Part shown: positions 1-8,449 of the stretch, one piece after another | Position numbering within the stretch: position 1 is the stretch's first letter | Layout: every line of letters begins with the position of its first letter | Origin: an uncultured Clostridia bacterium | Lineage (GTDB): Bacteria; Bacillota; Clostridia; Christensenellales; Borkfalkiaceae | Direction of reading: 5' to 3' | Length of the DNA: 34,171 nt | Assembly (NCBI GenBank): GCA_930989535.1 | Contig: CAKNLK010000024.1 | Location: 1-34,171, forward strand | Notes under the pieces: generated by a model | The model's database searches: none | What the model saw: the letters and a program-made list of their open reading frames with translations, nothing else | What the model was told of the DNA's origin: nothing | Position numbers and translations under genes: made by a program

Positions 1-46
1 GCCCGAACATTCTTTTTATGACAAAGAAGTTCAAGCTATTAAGAGT

Positions 47-101
47 TGGTGCCCGCGATCGGACTTGAACCGATACGCCTGTTACGGCTCAGGATTTTAA
101 G
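47..101 (-). other. 3' fragment of tRNA-Leu(UAA), probable attachment-site remnant
   Basis: Read on the minus strand, this stretch has an anticodon loop CTTAAAA (anticodon UAA), the 3' half of the anticodon stem (TCCTG), a long class II variable arm (GCC/GGC stem), a T arm with TTCAAGT loop flanked by ATCGG/CCGAT, the 3' acceptor strand and an encoded CCA. The 5' half (acceptor 5' strand, D arm, 5' anticodon stem) is absent: upstream of the loop the sequence becomes unrelated AT-rich DNA. A 3' tRNA half ending at the anticodon loop is the classic footprint of tyrosine-recombinase integration. It is not a functional tRNA. Confidence 0.85.
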
Positions 102-263
102 GCTGTTGCATATGGTAGATATAACAATATATAGCATTATTTTCATAATTGTGATACGATATATAGTATATTTTGGTATTTGTCCCCAAATGTCCCCGAT
201 GGATAAATAAGTTGTTTTTTCTGCTTTTTGAAATTTATAATAATAAAGGATTTAGTAAAGTGA
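102..263. other. AT-rich non-coding stretch next to the tRNA remnant
   Basis: I see no credible gene here. The sequence is very AT-rich and carries two closely spaced TGTCCCC words (around 181-199), a motif I often associate with the edges of integrated elements, but I cannot assign it a role. Confidence 0.4.
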
Positions 264-315
264 ATATGAATAAGCCATACTAAACTCCTTTGCGTTTAGT
301 ATGGCTTATTCATAT
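264..315. repeat. Perfect 22-bp inverted repeat with 8-nt loop over the ku start
   Basis: Positions 264-285 are the exact reverse complement of 294-315, separated by TCCTTTGC. The right arm contains the ku start codon (301-303) and the following codons. On the minus strand the left arm reads as the same start region but preceded by a good ribosome site (AAAGGAG, then TTTAGT, then ATG), whereas the plus-strand copy has no ribosome site. The simplest reading is an inverted duplication of the true 5' end of ku, by foldback or template switching, or an assembly artefact. Confidence 0.8.
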
Positions 316-1117
316 AAATGCAGTATTAGCTTCGGATTGGTGGTATATTCCCGTGACCTTGCATGCGGCGGTCAAGGCGCAGGACGTCGGCTTTAATATG
401 CTGGATAAAAAGACGATGAGCCGCGTCAAGTATAAAAAGACCTGCGAGGAGTGTAACGGGCGCGAAGTTAGGCGGGCGGATATCGTTAAAGGGTATGAGT
501 ACGAGGACGACAAGTACATCGTGTTCGCGGACAAGGACTTCGAGAAGCTGAAAACCAAGAAGGATAAAAATATCATGATCGAAAAATTTGTGGATATAGG
601 AGAGATAGCCCTTATTTACTACGACCGCCCGTATTACGTCAATCCCACTGGCGCGGAGAACGCCTACGCGCTTTTGCTGAAAGCGATGGAAACGGAGGGC
701 AAGGCGGATATAGCAAAGACGGCACTTGGAAATAAGGAAACTCTCTTGGTTCTTCGAGCGCATAACGATCAGATACTTGTAAATACCCTTTTCTTTGCGG
801 ACAAGATACAGGCAAGCCCCATCAAGGAAATAAAGGCAAAGTCAAGCGAGTCGGAATTGAAACTTGCTGAGAGCATTATCGAGGGCATGAGCGGGGAGTT
901 CAGGGCGGAGGAGTATAAAAACGAATACCGCGAGCGGGTAAAGGCCACCATCGAAGAAAAGATAGCGGGCAAGGAAATCGTCCGTGCGAAAGAGAGTGTT
1001 CCCAATACCGCAGCGAATTTAATGGAAGCGTTGCAGGCGAGCTTGAAAGGATTGAACAAGCCCGATAGAAAAGCATCCAGAAAAATAACATCCGTAAAAA
1101 AAGCGAAGCAGGCGTAA
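301..1117 (+). pseudogene. ku: Ku DNA end-binding protein, frameshifted near its N-terminus
   Basis: Bacterial Ku is a ring-shaped homodimer that binds double-strand DNA ends and recruits LigD for non-homologous end joining. From residue YIPVTLHAAVKAQDVGFNML onward the protein follows the Ku core well: RVKYKK with a Cys pair (CEECN), a DIVKGYEYEDDKYIVF segment, DFVDIGEI-like and YYDRPYYVNP motifs, and a Lys-rich tail. The conserved start MAYSYKCSISFGLV is encoded from ATG 301 but in another frame: one extra G near 340-345 (GGTGG) breaks it. The open frame from TTG 290 reads through but gives a nonsense N-terminus. The ribosome site is also missing because of the foldback. No ligD is visible nearby. 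It is likely a dead copy, unless the extra base is a sequencing error. Confidence 0.8.
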
Positions 1118-1138
1118 TCAGGGATGGCTGAGAAATAG

Positions 1139-1309
1139 TCTGTTTATCAGAGGCTCGCTTCACGTATCCCCAAAAATACTAATGATAACGGAATCATTCT
1201 CTGCTCAATCGATGACAAAGGCGAGTTATATGACCGTTTCAGTGAGGAAAACCGAAAAGAGTTAAACGAGGAATTGACGGAACATATACGTTCGCACGCG
1301 GAATCGTGA
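1139..1309 (+). pseudogene. Orphan coding scrap, C-terminal fragment of an unknown protein
   Basis: A 56-codon open stretch without a start ends at TGA 1307-1309. Its translation has normal protein composition (for example NGIILCSIDDKGELYDRF followed by a charged helix ending HAES), which suggests the tail of a real gene rather than chance. I do not recognise the family. It sits between the ku stop and the broken end of the GH39 fragment on the opposite strand, so it fits a patchwork of element debris. Confidence 0.35.
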
Positions 1310-2074
1310 GGAACCGATACAGAATACAAGATCCGTTTTGTTTTCCGCGGCAACGCAGAAGAAGGAAACATTGATAGGTAAAATATTGTTTTCAACCTTT
1401 TCTTTTCTGACAAATAATTTGGGAACAGAAACTTGTTTAAGGTACTCAATATCTTTTTTGCAAAGATTAGGCGCACCCATGCGCACCCATTCGTCAAAGG
1501 CGGAACCGCTTGCTTGATTGATAATGTGTTCCCGGATAATGCACGCTTTGACGGGAATATCCGTAAGTTCCAAAGAGATTTCCATTTTTCCGAGTTGTGA
1601 AAACGGTGTATAGCGTTCGATAAAAGTCATATCGAACGTTTCGCCGGAAGCAAATAAATGGTTAAAATGTTCATAGTTATATAAAAGGATTTGAATTTTT
1701 CCGTATGATTTAGTAATAAAATAACCATTGCCTTTATCTATTAGAAGGTCGCCCAATTTATTCATAAAATCAAAGGCGTAATAATGCGGTTTTTTAATGC
1801 CGTCTTGTGTAAACAGGCCTAAGCCGCCATGAAATTGTTCTTTGGAAGGTTGAGTCTCTTCTATCCAATCAGTTAAAACCCAATAACCGAAACTGTCTAA
1901 TTCGTCATAGTTTTCCAAAAGATTTTTCGTTAAATAGCAGGATTTGAAACAGGTATCGTATTTTGCGGGAGATTTCATGTTGGGAGAGCCTGTGCAGAGG
2001 AATGTTCCGGACAATGAAAAGTTCGACACTGAAAAAGGCGTTTTGACCTTTGTGGAAGACATGTCAAAACGCAC
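1262..2074 (-). pseudogene. C-terminal half of a GH39 family glycosidase (beta-xylosidase-like)
   Basis: From about 1990 down to about 1370 the minus strand encodes a recognisable C-terminal part of GH39 proteins: YDTCFKSCYLTKNLLENYD, then FGYWVLTDWIEE, FHGGLGLFTQDGIKKPHYYA, a DMTFIERYTPF segment and a FDEWVRMGAP segment. GH39 enzymes cleave beta-linked xylose or iduronate residues with a TIM barrel whose catalytic acid lies in the N-terminal half; that half (roughly 250-300 residues) is missing. The first ~30 and last ~30 residues of this frame do not match the family, indicating rearranged ends. Related clostridial proteins can pair an AraC-type domain with GH39, and an AraC remnant lies immediately upstream, so both pieces may come from one ancestral gene or operon. 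No activity is expected. Confidence 0.7.
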
Positions 2075-2165
2075 AAAAAGCGAAGGGCTTTCTGTGCGTC
2101 AGAGAATGATTTTCTGATTTAGATATAATTCGGGTGTTTCAGTTCGTGCGAAATTAAAGTGACGT

Positions 2166-3075
2166 CTACGTTTTTTTGTCCTTTTTACGGAAATTTTTCA
2201 AAGGTTTTTCTTTGCGGTACTCCGAAGCGGTGATTCCGAAAAATTTATGGAAGATATAATTAAAGTGCTGGCGGTTTGTAAATCCGACGGTGAGCAAAAT
2301 CGACTGTATGGACTCTGTACTTTTTAACAATAATTCCGCGGCGTTCTGCACTCGAAGATAATTAATGTAATCCAAAATGCTTTTGTTGAATTGCTGGCGA
2401 AAAAGCTTTTGCAGATAAGCCTGCGAAACGGTGGTTACCGCAAGAACTTTGTTGACGCTCAGCTCCGGTTCAAAGTAGTGCTCATGAATAAATTTGACCG
2501 CTGTTTTCAGGTACGGGATACCCGAAATGGCGTTCAGATTGATACAGCGCGATATTTTGATAAACAGTTCGTGGATGAGCAGTTGTAACAGATAGTTGTT
2601 TTCCTCGTGCTGTTCTGTTTGTTCTGCGGCGGAGCGGATTTCGTTTTGGATAAGTTGGTATGGTTTCCTGAACATATTCGATATCGGTCATTTTATAGTA
2701 AGGCGGATTTTTTTTCAGAAGCGTTTTCAGTGTCGGACAAGCGTGCAAACTGTGCAGAAAAGAAAAAATATTGCTTTTGGAAACAACGGGCTTGATTTCC
2801 AGATTCATGATTTTCGTATTCGATTCGTCTACGATCAGACGGTGAAACTGTCCCGAGTTGATGACGATAAACTGATTGGTAAACAGAGTAACGGTTTCGT
2901 TTTTTTCCTGCGAATCGTTTAACAAAATAACCGAACAGTTGCCTTGTACGATATATATAAGTTCGTAGTTATCATGACAATGATAGGGCATATCGAAGGG
3001 CTGGAAAGTCGTTGTATAATAACCGTCGATACTGAAACAGTGATCAGCCAAATTTTCAAAAGTAGTATAATTCAT
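2166..3075 (-). pseudogene. AraC-family transcriptional regulator, one frameshift
   Basis: The first frame starts at ATG 3075, eight bases after GGAG, and encodes a cupin-like sugar-sensing domain (PYHCHDNYELIYIVQGNC, INSGQFHRLIV). It loses frame near 2660-2675, and the second frame continues directly with LIQNEIRSAAEQ, a linker, and two helix-turn-helix motifs (SVNKVLAVTTVSQAYLQKLF and SIQSILLTVGFTNRQHFNYI, then a YRKEKPL ending). Joined, they give about 300 residues, normal for AraC regulators. Such proteins usually activate adjacent sugar-use genes; here the downstream gene is a truncated GH39. A single base change would restore the frame, so decay is recent or a sequencing error is possible. 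Confidence 0.8.
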
Positions 3076-3154
3076 AACAATTTCTCCGGTTTTCATTTAT
3101 AGCCAAGCGCACACTTACTGCCATTTGATAAAAATAACCTATTTTGGAGGAAAA

Positions 3155-3578
3155 ATGAAGTACATAGACTGGCTCAATCAATGGCTGGAAAACTATATCC
3201 GCCCGTCTGTAAAAGTGCGGACTTACGAGCGGTACAAACTCATCATAGAACAGCATATCAAGGATAAAATCGGCGGTTTGGAATTGAACGGTCTGTCTCC
3301 GCTTGTCCTGCAATCGTTCATAACAGAGCTTTTACAAGGCGGCAATGAAAAGACGGGAACAGGCTTGTTATCGATGAGCCGAAAACGACCACTTCTCGCC
3401 GCATAATACCGCTTCCGAAACAGTTATTGCCGATTCTGAAAGGTATAAAGAAAAAAGCAATTCACCCTTCGTGGTATCTGCAAACGGAAAGCCCGTATTC
3501 GTCCGCTGCTACCGGCGAAGTTTTGAATTGCTCCTCAAAAAATTGAAAATTCCGCACAAGGGCTTTCATTCCCTGCTA
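3155..3578 (+). pseudogene. int: Tyrosine-family integrase remnant with internal deletion
   Basis: ATG 3155 follows a strong GGAGG site. The first ~70 codons encode the N-terminal SAM-like DNA-binding domain of phage/transposon integrases (YIRPSVKVRTYERYKLIIEQ, LSPLVLQSFITELLQGG). Near 3360 the sequence jumps, in a new frame, to a piece of the catalytic domain (VIDEPKTTTSRRIIPLPKQL), shifts again around 3450 in an A-rich run, and continues to KIPHKGFHSL just before the expected HT(F/A) box, then stops matching. About 150 central residues and the C-terminal catalytic Arg-His-Tyr part are gone. Together with the tRNA-Leu remnant it marks an immobilised integrative element. Confidence 0.82.
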
Positions 3579-3625
3579 CATATATCTTTCCATTATAGTT
3601 CGTTCAGGTGAAATAATATATATTT

Positions 3626-4453
3626 TTATTTTATAAAAATATCTTCGAACATTTGCTGCTTAGAAATTTTCATAATCCAGCGGAAAAACCGTGGGAAACT
3701 TTTAGGGAAAAACTTAAATAAAAACTCCATAAGCTTTGCATCTGCACCGTATACCATGCGGTATTTTTTACGCTTAATGCCGTGTACGATTTTTTTTACC
3801 ATTCTGTCTCTCTTTGACATAAATGCGGAGATAAGTTTGTTTTTGGAGATATCTTCTTTTTGCCGGGAGAATAGATTTGTTTTGGTAAAGCCAGGGCAAA
3901 CACAGCCCACATAGATTTCAGGATGCTCAAAAGCAAAACATTCCGTTAACGCTTTACTTGCGGACTTTGCCGCCGTGTAAGGCGCAGTACCGGCTATAGG
4001 AGCAAGGGCGGCAGAGCTTGAAATCGTAACAAATGCAGGCGTATCGGATTTACTGATGTGCGGATACATAACCTGAATGGAATAGACAACTGAATAAAAA
4101 TCGATGTTTAGACAATTTTCCAACTTATCTTTAGCGACATTTTCAAATCTCCCAAATGCGGGAAATATACCCGCATTGTTGATGAGTATATCAACTTGAA
4201 CGGAATTGTCCTCCAAATATTTTTTTATCTTTATCCAATTTTCATATTGGGAGACATCATAATACAGGCAAGTAAAATTGCCGCTGTTTTCGCCGAGTTC
4301 TCTTACGGTTTGCTCAAGCCCGGTATCATCGATAATGACAGCTATAACCTTACAGGCATATTTGGTAATGAGCAATCGGGCGATGCCTGCTCCAATCCCG
4401 CTTGCGCCTCCCGTTATGAGAACTGTTTTATTCTGCAACCAACAATTTTTCAT
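3626..4453 (-). CDS. Short-chain dehydrogenase/reductase
   Basis: A 275-residue classical SDR. It has the Rossmann cofactor motif TGGASGIG (residues 14-21), the NNAG motif (92-95), catalytic Ser around 146-147, and Tyr159 with Lys163 (YTAAK). SDRs oxidise alcohols or reduce carbonyls with NAD(P)H; the substrate cannot be told from sequence. The C-terminal ~70 residues are basic and aromatic (KIVHGIKRKKYRMVYG, then FFPKSFPRFFRWIMKI), resembling the membrane-associating tail of lipid- or steroid-type SDRs, which is an inference. It starts 13 bases after the EFR1-type gene and is the last gene of a leftward operon. Confidence 0.85.
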   Translation of the reverse strand: MKNCWLQNKTVLITGGASGIGAGIARLLITKYACKVIAVIIDDTGLEQTVRELGENSGNFTCLYYDVSQYENWIKIKKYLEDNSVQVDILINNAGIFPAFGRFENVAKDKLENCLNIDFYSVVYSIQVMYPHISKSDTPAFVTISSSAALAPIAGTAPYTAAKSASKALTECFAFEHPEIYVGCVCPGFTKTNLFSRQKEDISKNKLISAFMSKRDRMVKKIVHGIKRKKYRMVYGADAKLMEFLFKFFPKSFPRFFRWIMKISKQQMFEDIFIK

Positions 4454-4466
4454 CTTATTGAATTTC

Positions 4467-5498
4467 TTATCTGTTTTTACGGTTTAAGGCTTTCCTCTGT
4501 TTTTTTGACATTACGGCGTATTCGTCGGGTGCAAAGAGAGAACGCGGCGGGGTAAAACCGCAGGCGACTAATTCTTCGTCGATTTTATTATAGTACTTAT
4601 TGAACTTTTTGTAATAGCCTACGGTTTTGTCGTTTACATAATTGCCGCTGATTTTTTCATCTTTTTCAAGTTTTTCGAACTCATATGCGCCGTTTACGCG
4701 CAGGCCATTCAATAGTCCCATAAAAATTGCGTCTTTCGGGCAACTCATCGTGCATCTGCAGCACAGCGCGCAATGAATGCCGAAACGATATTTACCGTTC
4801 TTTTTGGCAATATTTTGTGTGGGGCAATTTTTTGCACATAATCCGCAATCTATACATTTACGTTTGTCGACTCGATAGAACAATCCGTTAAACCAAGCGC
4901 CAAACCACTCGATTTTTCCGAGAAAACACATGATAAGGCTTATTAAACTATTATGCAGACACTCTCTTTCACCATTTATAATTTTATTGGCAGAAGATTT
5001 AGCCATCAGGCGAGAGTATAAATACATCTGCTTGGCAAGCCCCGGGGGATAGCGAAACATTATATTATAAGGCATCAGATAATGTTTTTCGTAGGAAACG
5101 TCATATCCTTTCGCCCGCAAATAGCGCTTGGCCGCGTTCGATGACGAGTTGTTCACTGAAAACGGTTCGCCGCTGCTCTTTATGATAAACGCCCGCTGTC
5201 CTTTTTTTGCCTCCGGCAATAATTTTACGAATTTATTAAGAAGATGCGGCGCGTTGAACGCATGCCCGGGATAAGCAACGCCAATCAAGCCGTAATCGTT
5301 CGGATTCGGGAAAGACTTCTGCTTATACGCCATATAGGTGATGGCAAACGTTTCGCATTCATAACCATAGAGCGCCATCTCTGACGAAAGCATTTTACAT
5401 ATGAGATTTGTATTTCCTGTACCTGAAAAACAATATATAATACATTTGCTCATAATATTTGAACTGATCATTGCCGTTATAATTTTTTCGGAACGCAA
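4467..5498 (-). CDS. EFR1-type protein: flavodoxin-like domain plus two 4Fe-4S clusters
   Basis: A 343-residue protein. The N-terminal half is flavodoxin-like, with the FMN phosphate-binding loop FSGTGNT (residues 24-30). The C-terminal half has two ferredoxin cluster motifs: Cys215, 218, 221 and 225, and Cys243, 246, 249 and 253, with an extra Cys247. The domain order matches the EFR1 family of clostridial electron-transfer proteins. I chose TTG 5498 because AAGGAG lies seven bases upstream; ATG 5453 (protein starting MSKCIIYCFSGTGNT) is the alternative and fits flavodoxin starts, but lacks a ribosome site. It lies between an epimerase-like gene and an SDR in one operon, so it may deliver electrons to those redox enzymes. 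Confidence 0.85.
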   Translation of the reverse strand: MRSEKIITAMISSNIMSKCIIYCFSGTGNTNLICKMLSSEMALYGYECETFAITYMAYKQKSFPNPNDYGLIGVAYPGHAFNAPHLLNKFVKLLPEAKKGQRAFIIKSSGEPFSVNNSSSNAAKRYLRAKGYDVSYEKHYLMPYNIMFRYPPGLAKQMYLYSRLMAKSSANKIINGERECLHNSLISLIMCFLGKIEWFGAWFNGLFYRVDKRKCIDCGLCAKNCPTQNIAKKNGKYRFGIHCALCCRCTMSCPKDAIFMGLLNGLRVNGAYEFEKLEKDEKISGNYVNDKTVGYYKKFNKYYNKIDEELVACGFTPPRSLFAPDEYAVMSKKQRKALNRKNR

Positions 5499-5546
5499 AT
5501 TTTCGCTCCTTCAAACGTATAACAGATACATCTTTTATTCGAATGC

Positions 5547-6566
5547 TTACTTGAATTCACTGGGAGCATAGCATGCTTTCCCCGTTTCAACAATAGCTTC
5601 TTTTACGCCGCCGCGGCCGATATGCAATTCAGCATAGGTGGCGGCTATTTCTTCTTCGGTATAGTAGAAATAATCGGTTTGAATATCGAGCATAACGTGC
5701 TTGTAGTCAAGGCCGTGGTAAAGCCCTTTCTTCCGATCTTTTTTTGCCATCATGTTGGCACCGACGGCGCAAAGCCAACGGGCCGGGTTCCATATTTTGC
5801 GAGGCTTACCTTGTATGCCGATAAGCATATTGTCCAACATCCAATTGAAATCATGATTTTCATCGCCGATGGCATAGCTTTTTCCGCCCTTGCCAAATTC
5901 TATTGCCCCAACAAGCGCTTCGCCTACATGCCTTGTCGTCGTCATAACTGATCCGCCCTTGGGAAACATGATTGTCTTTTTGCCGTTGACAAAATTATCT
6001 AAAAACACACCGCGCCATAACGGCTGCCTATGGGGGCAAGTGCCGAAGATATAGGGCAATTCCATTACGCAAACGTCGAGTTTAGGCAAGTTATTTCGCT
6101 CCGCCACCGCCTCTTTCAGAATAAGTTCTGCCTGCTCCTTCCTGACTCGGATATAAGGATGAATTTCGGCAAGCTTCTTTTTCGGAAATTTTCTATTAAA
6201 ATATAAAAAGTAGGAGCTGCAAAGTGCTGCCTTTTTTATGCCTGCATCCCTTGCAGCGCGAAATACTTTAGCGGCGTGGTCTACTAATCTGAGTTTGAAA
6301 AATTCGTAGGCCGGTTCATTCGGCGTTATCCTGTCGTCTGGGCCTACAGCGTAAATCATAGCATCGTAACCCTTAAAAGTTTCAGCAAGCTCAGCTTGGG
6401 TAAGTTTGAATACATCGCCTTCAAGGGTTTTGATTTGTTCGGGATACCATCCGTCCATAGGAACGTCGGGTATGGCCAACGAGGTAACGTCGTGCCCTCT
6501 TTCAAGCGCAACTTGTGCCGCTTTATGGCCCAAAAGTCCCGTACCGCCTACAATCATAATTTTCAT
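5547..6566 (-). CDS. NAD-dependent epimerase/dehydratase-like protein
   Basis: 339 residues with an N-terminal GGTGLLGH dinucleotide-binding motif (residues 7-14) and the layout of extended/atypical SDRs of the NmrA or sugar-epimerase type. After a CSSYFLY strand comes HPYIRVRKEQAE, where the usual catalytic Tyr-x3-Lys is Tyr-x4-Lys (Arg at the normal Lys position), so catalytic use of that residue is uncertain. The ribosome site GGAG lies 11 bases before ATG. It is the first gene of the three-gene leftward operon; the gap to the EFR1-type gene is about 48 bases. The substrate is unknown. Confidence 0.8.
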   Translation of the reverse strand: MKIMIVGGTGLLGHKAAQVALERGHDVTSLAIPDVPMDGWYPEQIKTLEGDVFKLTQAELAETFKGYDAMIYAVGPDDRITPNEPAYEFFKLRLVDHAAKVFRAARDAGIKKAALCSSYFLYFNRKFPKKKLAEIHPYIRVRKEQAELILKEAVAERNNLPKLDVCVMELPYIFGTCPHRQPLWRGVFLDNFVNGKKTIMFPKGGSVMTTTRHVGEALVGAIEFGKGGKSYAIGDENHDFNWMLDNMLIGIQGKPRKIWNPARWLCAVGANMMAKKDRKKGLYHGLDYKHVMLDIQTDYFYYTEEEIAATYAELHIGRGGVKEAIVETGKACYAPSEFK

Positions 6567-6601
6567 AGCTTTGTTCTCCGCGAATTTTTAGTATAAAAGC
6601 A

Positions 6602-6622
6602 GTAGAGCAAAAATTGTTCTAC
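6602..6622 (-). other. Leader hairpin upstream of the epimerase-like gene
   Basis: GTAGAGCAA and TTGTTCTAC pair (one G-T wobble) around a three-base loop, about 36 bases before the start codon and downstream of the predicted promoter. No U-run follows, so it is not an obvious terminator. Confidence 0.4.
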
Positions 6623-6682
6623 TCGTTTTCATTTTAATTAAAAGAGCAAAAAATTACACCCTATTAACTATAAACTATAATA

Positions 6683-6711
6683 ATTATACCATTTATTCTA
6701 TACTATTGCAA
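6683..6711 (-). promoter_or_regulatory. Promoter for the epimerase-EFR1-SDR operon
   Basis: On the minus strand TTGCAA (6711-6706) and TATAAT (6688-6683) are separated by exactly 17 bases. The leader would be about 110 bases long. Confidence 0.7.
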
Positions 6712-6789
6712 GGCTTTTTATAAAATATAGGTTGTCTTTAACCAATTTTTCCTATTATTAGAGGTTACTTGTTTTGATATTTATATGTT

Positions 6790-7261
6790 TTAGTCGATTT
6801 ACAGAATTTACGTTAAGGTATTTGCAAATAGGGGTGCGCTGCGCAAAAGCGCGGTTTTGCTTGCGCGAAAAAATATTTTACTCGCGAAATTCTCGCCGAG
6901 CTGACGGCTGCGAATTTCTGCGAATTGGAGGGGAAACCCGAGCGGCTTTCCCCTCATCGATGCGCTTTTTCAGGGCACACCACAAATATGTGCATCGATT
7001 TCACTCTTTCCGTAAGGCAAGGGATTGCCAAATTGAGTGCAAGAGCAAAAAGCGTGGTTTTTGCTCTTGCAAGTAACTATTAAAAATATAAAACATTGCA
7101 CTCACGGAAAATCGCAGCGAAGCGAGATTTTCGTGAATAAAGGCGGCGGAGCCGAGGCGGAAGCGAGCAATGCCCGCAGGGTATTGCGAAAAACCGGCCT
7201 CGTGCGTAGCCGCTAAAAGCGCGGTTTTGCTTGCGCGAGGAATGATTAAAAGAAAATACAA
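6790..7261. repeat. Intergenic hairpin-repeat cluster (REP-like)
   Basis: No credible gene is visible here. Three related hairpins share the plan (G)CAAAA(A)-GCGYGG-TTTT(T)GC: near 6841-6866, at 7039-7070 (13-bp perfect arms, loop GCGTGG) and near 7213-7240. A 24-base sequence at 6845-6868 recurs exactly at 7215-7238. GAGTGCAA (7035-7042) also recurs inverted at 7096-7103, and several GAAGCGA-type and CGGAGCC-type palindromic words lie between. This resembles dispersed REP/BIME-style intergenic elements rather than coding DNA. Confidence 0.55.
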
Positions 7262-7305
7262 ACAAAAAAGCGGGGCTTCGCAGTTGCGAAGCCCCGCTTT
7301 GGGTT
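7262..7305 (-). terminator. Rho-independent terminator of the MtaA-like gene
   Basis: A near-perfect 16-bp stem (7267-7282 with 7285-7300, core GCGGGGCTTCGC) is followed on the minus strand by a T-run. It lies about 45 bases after the stop of the leftward gene ending at 7346. Confidence 0.9.
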
Positions 7306-7345
7306 CTTATTTTACGGTACGTTTCCCGTTTTCGGGGTAAAACGC

Positions 7346-8356
7346 TTATTTTTTATAAAATTCGTTCACAGCCTCGAAGAAAGCGTCGATGTTCTCCCAA
7401 GGGGTAGCAGGGGGGATATCGCAGCCGGACGAAATGACAAAGTTCTTATAGCCGCAGCATGCGCCCATGATATCCTTCGTCGCCTGTTTTACCGTTTCGG
7501 GCGTGCCGTTGCGCAGAACGCCCGCGGGGTCTACGTTGCCCATCGCGATTTTGTCGGCGGGCATGTGCTTCATCATCTCCGCCATGTCGATTGCGTTGCC
7601 GAAGTGGTACGCGTCCGAACCCGTGCCGAGGATGGAATCGATGGTGAGGATGGTCGTATTGCCGCAGTTGTGGTAGATTACGAGGAAGTCGTCGCTCTGC
7701 ACCGCTTCGTTGATTTTCTTTACATAGCGCGCGGAGAACTCTTCCGCCAAATCGGGGGAGAGAAGGCCCGCCAAAGGCTCCGCCATCACGACGCCGTTGG
7801 CGCCCGCTTCCTTGTACGCCTTGATGTAATCGATGAGGAATGCGGTCGCTTTTTCCAGCACCGTGTGCATCATTTCAGGTTCTTCGTAGCAGTAAATCAT
7901 CGCCTCCGTCACGTCTACGAGCCTGCCCGTGAGCGAGAATGGGCCGATTACGCCGGCAAATACGGGTCGGTCGTCGATGAGCTTTACCGCCTTGCGGATG
8001 GCGTCGATATAGATGTCCGTCCTTCCTGCGCCGACGGGGGGAACTTGCAGCGCTTCCGCCTCTTCGGGCGAGCTGACGACGCAACCCGTGACGGTCGGAA
8101 CTTCATCCTCGGAAATATGGATGGGCGCGCCGAAGCACTCCGCCTCGACGGATAAATCCATCAGCGATACGGACGCGGCGGAATCCACGCGCTTAGCGAC
8201 GGCCGCCATCGCCTTCGCTTGATTGTCTGCGGAAAAAATCAATTCTTTAACGTCGATGCCCAGGAGGCTCGCCCCGGGGAAGGAGAGCACGGGCATCGCT
8301 TTTTTCGTTTCGGCGTTGAGCATATCGCTGAGCCAGGCTTTCATATTGCGTTTCAT
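7346..8356 (-). CDS. Uroporphyrinogen decarboxylase/MtaA-like corrinoid methyltransferase family protein
   Basis: 336 residues of the URO-D superfamily. The conserved metal site typical of methylcobamide:CoM-type methyltransferases is visible: His229-x-Cys231 (YHNCG) and Cys312 (SSGCDIPP). True haem-pathway HemE lacks this zinc site, so a methyl-transfer role is more likely than haem synthesis. Other family signatures are MAEPLAGLLSP and NVDPAGVLRNGTPE. In anaerobes these proteins move methyl groups from corrinoid proteins to thiols or other acceptors; no corrinoid protein gene is adjacent, so the partner is unknown. The start follows GGAG at about 8365. A 32-bp palindrome lies in its leader. 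Confidence 0.85.
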   Translation of the reverse strand: MKRNMKAWLSDMLNAETKKAMPVLSFPGASLLGIDVKELIFSADNQAKAMAAVAKRVDSAASVSLMDLSVEAECFGAPIHISEDEVPTVTGCVVSSPEEAEALQVPPVGAGRTDIYIDAIRKAVKLIDDRPVFAGVIGPFSLTGRLVDVTEAMIYCYEEPEMMHTVLEKATAFLIDYIKAYKEAGANGVVMAEPLAGLLSPDLAEEFSARYVKKINEAVQSDDFLVIYHNCGNTTILTIDSILGTGSDAYHFGNAIDMAEMMKHMPADKIAMGNVDPAGVLRNGTPETVKQATKDIMGACCGYKNFVISSGCDIPPATPWENIDAFFEAVNEFYKK

Positions 8357-8385
8357 AGAAAATACTCCTTTAACCGTGCGGAATT

Positions 8386-8417
8386 CGCGCCAAGCGCCGC
8401 GCGCGGCGCTTGGCGCG
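8386..8417. promoter_or_regulatory. 32-bp perfect palindrome in the leader of the MtaA-like gene
   Basis: Positions 8386-8401 are the exact reverse complement of 8402-8417 (half-site core GCCAAGCGCCGCG). It lies about 30 bases upstream of the start codon and about 33 bases downstream of the -10 box, so inside the transcribed leader. It could be a strong RNA hairpin or the operator of a dimeric regulator. Confidence 0.7.
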
Positions 8418-8449
8418 CCCGTTCCGTCCGGTGTTTTTTCAGTATCTCT

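Noticed and set aside
6774..7265. Small open frames in the 6.8-7.3 kb intergenic region
   Set aside because: They run through the hairpin repeats, lack ribosome sites and give low-quality Arg/Phe/Cys-rich translations.
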